Part shown: piece after piece, positions 1 through 5,307 of the stretch
Position numbering within the stretch: position 1 is the stretch's first letter
How the letters are laid out: every line of letters begins with the position of its first letter
The notes under the pieces: model-generated
Database searches by the model: none
What the model saw: the letters and a program-made list of their open reading frames with translations, nothing else
What the model was told of the DNA's origin: nothing
Made by a program: the position numbers and the translations under genes
NCBI GenBank assembly: GCA_002425825.1
Contig: DIMZ01000229.1
Location: 4,842-10,148 of the forward strand
Direction of reading: 5' to 3'
Length of the DNA stretch: 5,307 nucleotides
From: Cloacimonetes bacterium UBA5553
Lineage (GTDB): Bacteria; Cloacimonadota; Cloacimonadia; Cloacimonadales; Cloacimonadaceae

Positions 1-581
1 TTTTCTATGGTTATCCAGCTATTTAGCAGGTTCATGTCTATGCCCACAACCGCGCCTGCTTGAGCTATTATCTCGCCAAAGCTTTTGGGAATGGGACGAT
101 TGGCAAGATAACAGAAGCCCTTAAGAGCAGGAATGATGGAGCGAATGGACATCTGCAATGTAGCAGCCAAGGCTTTTGGCTTCTTCTTTTGCTCCAAAAC
201 CGCCAAACGGGTAATCAGCCACTTACCTTTTAATTCTCGTTCTATCTGCAAGCGCAGGTCTGATGCCACAAACTTTAAGTCTTGCAGTAAATCTTCTTTG
301 GCAAGCAGATTGCTGTAACTGGCAGAAACAATGTCCAAAAACTCCAGCGGATAGCTATCTAATGAAGTGCTTACAAACTCCCGGTTTATCAACAGCGGAA
401 ACGGTAGCTTATGCTTGGCGCAATACTCACGAAGAGGCTCCAGACTTTCCAGTAATAAGGTGGGATCGCTATTAAGGATAATAACGCAGCGGGGAGCAGG
501 ATTGTTATAAACTGCTACCTGCAAGAGCTGTTCTTCAAGCGCGCTAAGGGTTTTTAAAACGCCTTTGTAATCATGCTTCAT
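1..581 (-). CDS. Nucleotidyltransferase-like protein of unknown function, 3' end cut by window
   Basis: The first 193 residues of an open frame that has no stop before the left edge. I do not know its function. It resembles uncharacterised bacterial proteins annotated as nucleotidyltransferase-like, through [12 protein letters not shown] (residues 73-84), preceded by a [15 protein letters not shown] segment, and [18 protein letters not shown] (108-125), a charged helix typical of that family. Residues 31-55 read as a beta strand (RCVIIL) plus a helix, as in the core of the fold. The Gly-Ser and Asp-x-Asp residues used for catalysis in the superfamily are not visible in the N-terminal 60 residues, so it may be inactive. 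The start is chosen because the ATG overlaps the glyQ stop as ATGA (578-581) and has an AGGAGG four bases upstream. The overlap suggests coupling to glyQ translation. No signal peptide or membrane segment is seen, so it is probably cytoplasmic. The reading frame is firm; family assignment from memory is moderate. Confidence 0.72.
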   Translation of the reverse strand, partial: MKHDYKGVLKTLSALEEQLLQVAVYNNPAPRCVIILNSDPTLLLESLEPLREYCAKHKLPFPLLINREFVSTSLDSYPLEFLDIVSASYSNLLAKEDLLQDLKFVASDLRLQIERELKGKWLITRLAVLEQKKKPKALAATLQMSIRSIIPALKGFCYLANRPIPKSFGEIIAQAGAVVGIDMNLLNSWITIE

Positions 582-1438
582 TTTGCCTCCTGTGCCGAGC
601 AATATTTATCCATGTAGGTATTTGCACAAGCACGTGCTAAATTGCGAATTCGGCCGATATACGCGGCTCTTTCGGTTACGCTAATCACGCCTCTGGCATC
701 CAAAAGGTTAAAGCTGTGAGAGCAGTGAAGCAGCATATCGTATGCCGGATACACCAGCTTTTGGTTTAATAAAGCTCCGCACTCAGCTTCATAATCTTGA
801 AATAGCTTAAACAACAGCGAAGTGTCTGCATGCTCGAAGTTATAGGCACTGAACTCCTGTTCACGATGAAAGTAAAGCTCGCTGTAGTATGTGTTATCAT
901 TCCATTTTAGCTGGCGATAGTCGTCCACATTCTGGATATACATTGCCAATCTCTCCAGCCCATAAGTAAGCTCTACGCTAATCGGGAATACATCTACGCT
1001 GCCAACTTGTTGAAAATAGGTAAACTGGCTAATTTCCATGCCGTCCAGCCAAACTTCCCAGCCCAGTCCCCATGCACCCAGGGTAGGGCTTTCCCAGTCG
1101 TCTTCCACAAAGCGGATGTCGTGCTTTTCTATCTCCACACCAATGGCAATCAGGCTTTTAAGATATAGCTTTTGTATATCCTCGGGGCATGGCTTCATTA
1201 TCACCTGAAACTGGTAATAATGTTGAAAGCGGTTTGGGTTTTCGCCATAGCGTCCATCCTTGGGACGGCGGCAAGCTTGCGGATAGGCAACTGCACAAGA
1301 GGCAGAACCCAGTGCACCAAAAAAGGTTGCGGGGTGGAATGTTCCGGCTCCCATCTCAATGTCGTATGGCTGAATAAGGTTGCAGCCCTGTTCAGCCCAG
1401 TAGTTTTGCAGAGTTAAGATAATGTTTTGAAAGTTCAT
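578..1438 (-). CDS. glyQ: Glycine--tRNA ligase alpha subunit
   Basis: Catalytic subunit of the bacterial alpha2beta2 glycyl-tRNA synthetase, a class II enzyme that activates glycine with ATP and, together with the beta subunit GlyS, charges tRNA-Gly in the cytoplasm. Its 286 residues compare with 303 in E. coli. It aligns from end to end: [12 protein letters not shown] at the N-terminus, motif 2 in [20 protein letters not shown] (57-76), [20 protein letters not shown] (107-126), QFTYFQQVG (138-146), motif 3 [11 protein letters not shown] (157-167) and the [17 protein letters not shown] helix (241-257). The segment after [10 protein letters not shown] (31-40) is GALGSASC rather than the usual LR-x-LGPEP, an uncommon version. 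The ATG overlaps the stop of the upstream MerR gene as ATGA, with AGGA at 1446-1449, seven bases upstream. The next gene is not glyS, which is therefore encoded elsewhere or further downstream. Function is very secure. Confidence 0.98.
   Translation of the reverse strand: MNFQNIILTLQNYWAEQGCNLIQPYDIEMGAGTFHPATFFGALGSASCAVAYPQACRRPKDGRYGENPNRFQHYYQFQVIMKPCPEDIQKLYLKSLIAIGVEIEKHDIRFVEDDWESPTLGAWGLGWEVWLDGMEISQFTYFQQVGSVDVFPISVELTYGLERLAMYIQNVDDYRQLKWNDNTYYSELYFHREQEFSAYNFEHADTSLLFKLFQDYEAECGALLNQKLVYPAYDMLLHCSHSFNLLDARGVISVTERAAYIGRIRNLARACANTYMDKYCSAQEAK
586..591 (-). promoter_or_regulatory. Shine-Dalgarno site for the nucleotidyltransferase-like gene
   Basis: AGGAGG on the minus strand, four bases (CAAA) before the ATG at 581. 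It lies inside the last codons of glyQ. It is the strongest ribosome binding site in the window and fixes the start of the downstream gene. The spacing is slightly short. Confidence 0.75.
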
Positions 1439-1830
1439 TTATGTTTCCTAAGATATTGTTTGCATAGTGTTTTCATCTTGTCCAGGTCATTGCGCACTTC
1501 GCTAAGCACGAAGTATATATCATCAGTACTGCCTGGTTCATCCAGCTTCAAAGAAAGCTGTTCGGGCTGGGCATCTTCGGCAATGGCACGAATGGTGCTG
1601 CGTTCCTGCTTCAGCTTTTGACGCGCTCCTTCAATTGTGAAGCGTTGGTTATACAGCATATCGTGAATTTTGCGCAGTAGATGAATGTGGTCTTCGCTAT
1701 ACTTGCGGATGCGCCCTTCGGACTTCTTTGGTTTTAATACAGGGAACTCACCCTCCCAATAGCGGATAACATGCGGTTTCACACCCAAGAGGTTACTTAC
1801 TTCGCCAATAGTGTAATAATACTTCTTCAT
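1435..1830 (-). CDS. MerR-family transcriptional regulator
   Basis: A 131-residue protein with a MerR-type winged helix-turn-helix at its N-terminus: [22 protein letters not shown] (5-26) forms the helix-turn-helix, [17 protein letters not shown] (39-55) the wing and next helix, and [10 protein letters not shown] (64-73) closes the domain. This matches the subgroup with RYWE-x-EFP and LLY-x-x-x-FTI-x-GAR, found as short housekeeping-linked regulators in many Gram-negative bacteria. The tail (about 95-131) is charged and could form a dimerising coiled coil. The only cysteine is C123, so there is no metal-sensor cysteine cluster and no large ligand-binding domain; the signal it senses is unknown. 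It overlaps lnt upstream and glyQ downstream by ATGA. Its ribosome binding site is poor (AAGG 11 bases upstream, or GGAAG only two bases away), so translation probably relies on coupling to lnt. No MerR-type divergent promoter is present here, so its target is probably elsewhere. Family is secure, target unknown. Confidence 0.93.
   Translation of the reverse strand: MKKYYYTIGEVSNLLGVKPHVIRYWEGEFPVLKPKKSEGRIRKYSEDHIHLLRKIHDMLYNQRFTIEGARQKLKQERSTIRAIAEDAQPEQLSLKLDEPGSTDDIYFVLSEVRNDLDKMKTLCKQYLRKHK
1446..1449 (-). promoter_or_regulatory. Shine-Dalgarno site for glyQ
   Basis: AGGA on the minus strand (CTTAGGAAACATAA before the ATG), seven bases upstream of the glyQ start and inside the 3' end of the MerR-family gene. 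It supports the ATG at 1438, which also begins the conserved N-terminus of GlyQ. Confidence 0.6.
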
Positions 1831-3326
1831 TGCTTCCAGCGCCTTTTTCCTATTAATAAGCTAATTACATAAAGCCCAATCGCCAATATTACAATAGCAA
1901 CGGGGTACCAGGCAATCTTGCGATACAGCGGAATTCGGGCAGAAACATTCAGGGGCGCACCAATTATCCCCTGCTCCATAAGCCCGGCTTTACTGATAAT
2001 CCTGCCCATGGGATCCACAATCATAGATATCCCCGTATTGGCACTACGATAGATTTGGATGCGGTTTTCTATGGCGCGAAACTTAGTCATCACCGCATGC
2101 AGCCAGGGGCCATAGGAGGTGCCAAACCAAGCATCGTTGGTAACGTTTATCAGGTAGTCCGTTTTATTATAGCCACCCGTCTTATTATCTTTAGGGATTG
2201 CCATGTTTCTATTCAGGTCGGCAAAGGCTATCTCGTAGCAAATTGAGGGCGAAAAGCTATAGTCACCGCTTTTCATCCAGCTTAGCTCGGTGCCAAATTC
2301 CCAGTTAGCCTGACCAAACTGCAGCTTCCACAAGAAGGGGAATGTGTCCAGCCACAGCATGCGCTCACCCACGGGAACCAGGATATTCTTGTAGTATAAC
2401 GGTGCTATGCTGCCATCCGGCTTGAACAAAGACGCAGCGTTGTAATAGTAAACTGGGTTTACATGCTCGGGCGGTGCGGTGGTATAATGGGGAAAGCCCG
2501 TAAAGATATCCATGTTATACTTGCTGGCAAAGCCCTGAACAGCCTGCATCGAGCCGGGCTCATACATCAAATAGTCCGGAATTGCCGCTTCTGGAAAGAT
2601 GAACAAACGCGTAGAATCCTTCGCTGCCTGCATGCACATTTCGTCATAGCGTTTCATTATAAAGTTATAGAATTCCTGATCCCACTTCACATCCTGCGGG
2701 ATTGCGGGTTGCATTACGCTTATGCCCGCATCATGCTTTATAAGCTTTATGCTTTTATAGCAGTACAGCCCATATCCCAGCCACAGCACAGCCACAATGG
2801 CAATGCCGATTAGCGACCTAAGTTTGCCTTTAATGCTGCTATATATCAGCACATTGATCACCATTATAAGGCAGGATAACAGGATTACTCCCCCGATGTC
2901 CGCCGCTTGAATCAAGATGCCATAATCCGCGAGGGAATATGCCTGGTTAAACCACGGAAAGCGCATCTCACCATAGTTTTGCAGGTATTCAAAGCTAAGT
3001 AGTATTGCCACAAAGCCAAGGTATTTGTACTTGGGCAAAGTATCCCAAATGCGCTTTACAAAGTAGAAAGATAGCAGGTAATACAAAAAATACAGGATTA
3101 TAATGCCAACTAAACCGCCGGGCGTAACCTCAGCAATCCAATAGAACACTATGCCTATTTGAAGAATGCTAAATGCCGCAGCTGCTTTCAGAGGTTTAAA
3201 GTCCTTACGTTCCATGCTGATAAGCAGCGGAATCCACGCCACGAACACCAGCCACCCCAGATGCAGGGGCAAACGCGAGAGGCTAATAAGCAATGCGCTA
3301 ACTACAGCAAGCAATAATGACGGCAC
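1827..3326 (-). CDS. lnt: Apolipoprotein N-acyltransferase
   Basis: Integral inner-membrane enzyme that transfers an acyl chain from phospholipid to the N-terminal cysteine of diacylated lipoproteins, the last step of lipoprotein maturation in diderms. Its 499 residues are close to the family norm (512 in E. coli). Hydrophobic segments fill residues 1-190 and one closes the C-terminus (471-493). Between them lies the periplasmic nitrilase-like domain with the Glu-Lys-Cys triad: E246 in FPEAAIP, K313 in YYKNILVPVGE and C363 in ICYEIAF. E321 in VPVGE and the stretches NVTNDAWFGTS (394-404) and FRAIENR (416-422) are also conserved. About nine extra residues sit between the catalytic cysteine and NDAWFG compared with typical members. 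The start is GTG, overlapping the upstream TAG by one base (TAGTG); the next ATG is at codon 38 and would remove the first membrane segment. It follows a lipoprotein gene, a likely substrate. Confidence 0.96.
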   Translation of the reverse strand: MPSLLLAVVSALLISLSRLPLHLGWLVFVAWIPLLISMERKDFKPLKAAAAFSILQIGIVFYWIAEVTPGGLVGIIILYFLYYLLSFYFVKRIWDTLPKYKYLGFVAILLSFEYLQNYGEMRFPWFNQAYSLADYGILIQAADIGGVILLSCLIMVINVLIYSSIKGKLRSLIGIAIVAVLWLGYGLYCYKSIKLIKHDAGISVMQPAIPQDVKWDQEFYNFIMKRYDEMCMQAAKDSTRLFIFPEAAIPDYLMYEPGSMQAVQGFASKYNMDIFTGFPHYTTAPPEHVNPVYYYNAASLFKPDGSIAPLYYKNILVPVGERMLWLDTFPFLWKLQFGQANWEFGTELSWMKSGDYSFSPSICYEIAFADLNRNMAIPKDNKTGGYNKTDYLINVTNDAWFGTSYGPWLHAVMTKFRAIENRIQIYRSANTGISMIVDPMGRIISKAGLMEQGIIGAPLNVSARIPLYRKIAWYPVAIVILAIGLYVISLLIGKRRWKQ

Positions 3327-4165
3327 TATCTTACCTGTTGGTATCCTATTCGTAACAGGCGAATCTCTTCACCAAAAACCAATATCAGGGCGTCTCTGCT
3401 AATGTTCATCAGTCCCACACCCGTCCCTATGTTTAGCGAAGCAGGGCTCATTTGGCTTATTAACAGCCCCGCATCCAGATTCAGTCCATTGTTATAGTCA
3501 TCGAACAAGCTTTGGCCATCATCAGTTTTTATGTATTGACCCAAGGTGGAAAACACATGACTCTTGTTGCCCGTAGCGTCATAAGCAACCACGTAGTCCC
3601 GATTGCAGCTTAGCTGCTGCACCTGAACAAGCTGAAACTTGCCAAATCTGAATTGTTCTACTCCGTCTAACGCAGAGTATAATATAATCTCTGCACTTGC
3701 AGCATCATAGATGAAGAAGCTTTGATTGCTGTTAACCGCCATCATGGTTGGTTGAACGCTGCCCTTCAGCTCCAGCACACCCATAGGCTTTCCACTGTCG
3801 CTAAATTTCTTAATGCTTTTTGTAACGCTGTCCAATGCCAGCAAACTGCCGTCGGAGGCAATGGCTATATCGCTAAGGCTTTGAAAGTTCCCGCTACCTG
3901 TTCCCAATCCGCCTATCACATTCACCCTTTGACCATCACGGTAAATGCTAACCTGTTGCGTATTAGCACTCATTGCATAGATAACGTTGTTTGATGAGTA
4001 ATACAATGCCTTCTGCAAGGGCATTCCAGCCGATATGGACGAAAATAAACTGAATGAATCGATGTCCATAAGAGCCACACGCTTGTTACTGCCACAGCCC
4101 ACAATGGCGAGCATCACTAATAACGATAGCGTCACTAAACGACAATACTTGAAAGCTTGCTTCAT
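3326..4165 (-). CDS. NHL-repeat-like lipoprotein of unknown function
   Basis: A 279-residue exported lipoprotein. The N-terminus is a lipoprotein signal peptide: basic K2, K6 and R9, a hydrophobic core at 10-22 and the lipobox IVGC with the lipid-bearing cysteine at C24, followed by glycine. Nothing marks it for retention in the inner membrane, so outer-membrane sorting is possible. The mature part looks like a beta propeller: GTGSGNFQSLSDIAIASDG (88-106) followed by SLLALDSVTKSIKKFSDSG is a good NHL-type repeat, and weaker blades are seen at about 55-85 (VIYAMSANTQQVSIYRDG) and 150-175 (FIYDAASAEIILYSALDG). NHL propellers usually bind proteins, ligands or cell-wall material and are not necessarily enzymes. 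The ATG lies one base after the recJ stop, with AGGAG six to seven bases upstream. It sits directly before lnt, which would acylate it. I do not recognise a named family; lipoprotein status is secure, the propeller likely. Confidence 0.85.
   Translation of the reverse strand: MKQAFKYCRLVTLSLLVMLAIVGCGSNKRVALMDIDSFSLFSSISAGMPLQKALYYSSNNVIYAMSANTQQVSIYRDGQRVNVIGGLGTGSGNFQSLSDIAIASDGSLLALDSVTKSIKKFSDSGKPMGVLELKGSVQPTMMAVNSNQSFFIYDAASAEIILYSALDGVEQFRFGKFQLVQVQQLSCNRDYVVAYDATGNKSHVFSTLGQYIKTDDGQSLFDDYNNGLNLDAGLLISQMSPASLNIGTGVGLMNISRDALILVFGEEIRLLRIGYQQVR
3333..3336 (-). promoter_or_regulatory. Shine-Dalgarno site supporting the GTG start of lnt
   Basis: AGGT on the minus strand, six bases (AAGATA) before the GTG at 3326, within the last codons of the lipoprotein gene. 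Together with the need to keep the first membrane segment, it decides in favour of the GTG start. Confidence 0.55.
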
Positions 4166-4166
4166 G

Positions 4167-5307
4167 TTACACTCCTGTTAGTTGCAGGTCGCGAAGTTTA
4201 CCCTGAATGGAGGTTTTGTTGCCAAAGCGGTTATACTCCAGCGTATAGGCTATGTCTAACACGCTGTTTTTTTTCAGCAGGGGCAAATAGTCTCCTAGGT
4301 TGTATCCTATTAAATCCAGATAGATACCATCTTTAACTACCTTTAGTTTCAGATGGTTGCGACCAACGTTGTAAGGGTAGCTTGCCACGGATACACCACG
4401 CGAGACAAATACAGGTCTGTTGTTACCGGGTCCAAATGGTGCAAAGCGTTCCATGGCATCCAGAAGACTGTTGTTAATGTCATAAAGTTCTATTTCGTAG
4501 TCTATCTGCAAGGGCGGTTGAATCTGCTCCAAACGCAGATGCTCCGACACATAGCGGGTGAGATCATTCTCGAATCTGTCTATATACTCCTGGTATATTG
4601 TAAGCCCAACTGCATATTTGTGCCCGCCAAAACTGTGCAGGTGATGCTCGGTATTCTTTAGTGCTTCAAAGAGGTCAAAATCGGCAACGCTGCGCCCCGA
4701 ACCACTGCCAAAGCCATCTTTGAATGAGATCATGATTACGGGACGGTAATACTTCTCCACCAGCTTCGAAGCTACAATCCCGATAACCCCCTGGTGCCAA
4801 TCGTCCGAAGAAATAATCATGCAGGAGGTGTGCGCCATGTCCTTGTATTTCTTATCTATAATCTCACAAGCCTCATGGAAGGTTTTCTGGTCTTCCTGTT
4901 GGCGTAGCGAGTTTTGACGCTCGATTATTTCGGCATATTCCACGCTGCGCTCTTCATCGGTAGAGATTAGCAGTTCTACCGAAAGCGCGGCACTACCCAT
5001 CCTTCCCGCAGCATTAATGCGCGGGGCAATACCAAACACTATGTCTGTGGTATCCAGATTCTTTTGGTTCATACCCGATATTTGAATAAGGGCATTTAGC
5101 CCAAGATTCTTTTTTTCTATCAGGTGCTGAAGCCCGATGGAGGCAAATATGCGGTTCTCTGAGGTGAGCGGAACGATATCGGCAATAGTGCCAACTGCTA
5201 CTAAGTCCATATACTTCAGGGTATTCTCTGGTGTGTCGATGCCCATCTTCTTGTATATAGCTATCAGCAGCTTGTAGGCAACCCCTACTCCCGCAAGGTG
5301 TTCGTAA
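4167..5307 (-). CDS. recJ: Single-stranded-DNA-specific exonuclease RecJ, 5' end cut by window
   Basis: RecJ is a 5'-to-3' single-strand DNA exonuclease of the DHH family, used in RecF-pathway recombination, mismatch repair and base-excision repair. The visible 380 codons run to the natural stop; about 190 residues with the DHH motifs lie outside. Numbering from the first visible codon: YEHLAGVGVAYKLL (1-14), DLVAVGTIADIVPL (34-47, the last metal-binding Asp region), PRINAAGRMGSA (95-106), DDWHQGVIGIVASKL (168-182), then the DHHA1 domain with GSGRS (202-206) and GGHKYAVG (227-234), and the C-terminal OB fold beginning around PFGPGNNRPVF (290-300). All these are RecJ signatures. The ATG at 5246 is internal: conserved RecJ sequence continues upstream of it to the window edge. 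The C-terminus has normal length with no truncation. It is the first visible gene of the run, but the operon may start further upstream. Very secure. Confidence 0.97.
   Translation of the reverse strand, partial: YEHLAGVGVAYKLLIAIYKKMGIDTPENTLKYMDLVAVGTIADIVPLTSENRIFASIGLQHLIEKKNLGLNALIQISGMNQKNLDTTDIVFGIAPRINAAGRMGSAALSVELLISTDEERSVEYAEIIERQNSLRQQEDQKTFHEACEIIDKKYKDMAHTSCMIISSDDWHQGVIGIVASKLVEKYYRPVIMISFKDGFGSGSGRSVADFDLFEALKNTEHHLHSFGGHKYAVGLTIYQEYIDRFENDLTRYVSEHLRLEQIQPPLQIDYEIELYDINNSLLDAMERFAPFGPGNNRPVFVSRGVSVASYPYNVGRNHLKLKVVKDGIYLDLIGYNLGDYLPLLKKNSVLDIAYTLEYNRFGNKTSIQGKLRDLQLTGV
4172..4176 (-). promoter_or_regulatory. Shine-Dalgarno site for the lipoprotein gene
   Basis: AGGAG on the minus strand, six bases before the ATG at 4165, located inside the last codons of recJ. 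It fixes the start that gives an intact signal peptide. Confidence 0.7.

Larger units (their letters stand above)
1..5307 (-). other. Probable single operon: recJ, NHL lipoprotein, lnt, merR-type gene, glyQ, nucleotidyltransferase-like gene
   Basis: All six genes share the minus strand. Their junctions from right to left are a one-base gap (TAACATG, base 4166), a one-base overlap (TAGTG at 3326) and three four-base ATGA overlaps (1827-1830, 1435-1438 and 578-581). There is no room between them for a promoter or terminator, so co-transcription and translational coupling are the simplest reading. Both ends are outside the window. Internal promoters inside coding sequence cannot be excluded by eye. 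Confidence 0.8.

Noticed and set aside
133..475. Two overlapping plus-strand open frames of 61 and 70 codons at the left end
   Set aside because: They lie antisense to the nucleotidyltransferase-like gene, which has family motifs and a strong ribosome binding site. They have no recognisable domains.
1172..1621. Plus-strand open frames of 62-81 codons opposite glyQ and the MerR-type gene
   Set aside because: Shadows of strongly conserved minus-strand genes; the translated sequences show no protein-like features.
1435..1830. MerR-type gene as a metal or redox sensor
   Set aside because: Only one cysteine (C123) and no metal-binding loop after the dimer helix.
2463..2813. A 116-codon plus-strand open frame
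   Set aside because: Antisense to the Lnt catalytic domain, including the catalytic Glu region. Cysteine- and histidine-rich composition is typical of a shadow frame.
4353..4661. A 102-codon plus-strand open frame
   Set aside because: Antisense to the DHHA1 and OB-fold region of recJ, with no domain of its own.
4167..5246. ATG at 5246 as the real start of a short RecJ-like protein
   Set aside because: The frame continues upstream with conserved RecJ sequence (YEHLAGVGVAYKLL) to the window edge, so this ATG is internal and the gene is only cut by the window.
1..5307. Defence system, prophage, transposon, CRISPR array, tRNA or other RNA gene
   Set aside because: Coding sequence fills the whole window with conserved housekeeping genes. 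No inverted terminal repeats, direct repeat arrays, transposase motifs or RNA gene signatures were seen on either strand.

Overview
The window is a compact block of housekeeping genes, all on the minus strand and read from right to left: the 3' part of recJ, a small NHL-type lipoprotein, lnt, a MerR-family regulator, glyQ, and the 5' part of a nucleotidyltransferase-like gene that runs off the left edge. There is essentially no intergenic DNA. Successive genes overlap by 1 or 4 bases or are separated by a single base, which suggests one transcript with translational coupling. No promoter, terminator, RNA gene, mobile element or repeat array is visible. The true start and end of the operon lie outside the window.

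The organism is a Gram-negative (diderm) bacterium. It has apolipoprotein N-acyltransferase, a lipobox protein and the separate alpha subunit of the bacterial alpha2beta2 glycyl-tRNA synthetase. Base composition is intermediate (mid-40s % GC by eye). Shine-Dalgarno sites of the AGGAG type are clear. The gene content would fit a little-studied phylum such as Cloacimonadota or a relative in the FCB group, but this is a weak inference from the style of the proteins.

Right part (3326-5307): RecJ lacks its N-terminal DHH domain only because the window ends there. It is followed one base later by a 279-residue lipoprotein with a C24 lipobox and at least one NHL-like propeller repeat. Middle (1435-3326): Lnt, with an intact Glu-Lys-Cys triad, starts from GTG overlapping the lipoprotein stop, and is followed by a short MerR-type regulator with no metal-binding cysteine cluster. 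Left (1-1438): GlyQ, then, in place of the glyS gene that often follows it, a protein of a recognisable but uncharacterised nucleotidyltransferase-like family whose catalytic residues seem to be missing.

The one clear functional link is between the lipoprotein and Lnt, the enzyme that adds the third acyl chain to lipoproteins. The rest looks like a mixed housekeeping operon (repair, envelope, translation). I found no convincing evidence of a defence system, mobile island or new multi-gene system. The genes most worth attention are the NHL lipoprotein, the embedded MerR regulator and the degenerate nucleotidyltransferase-like protein.
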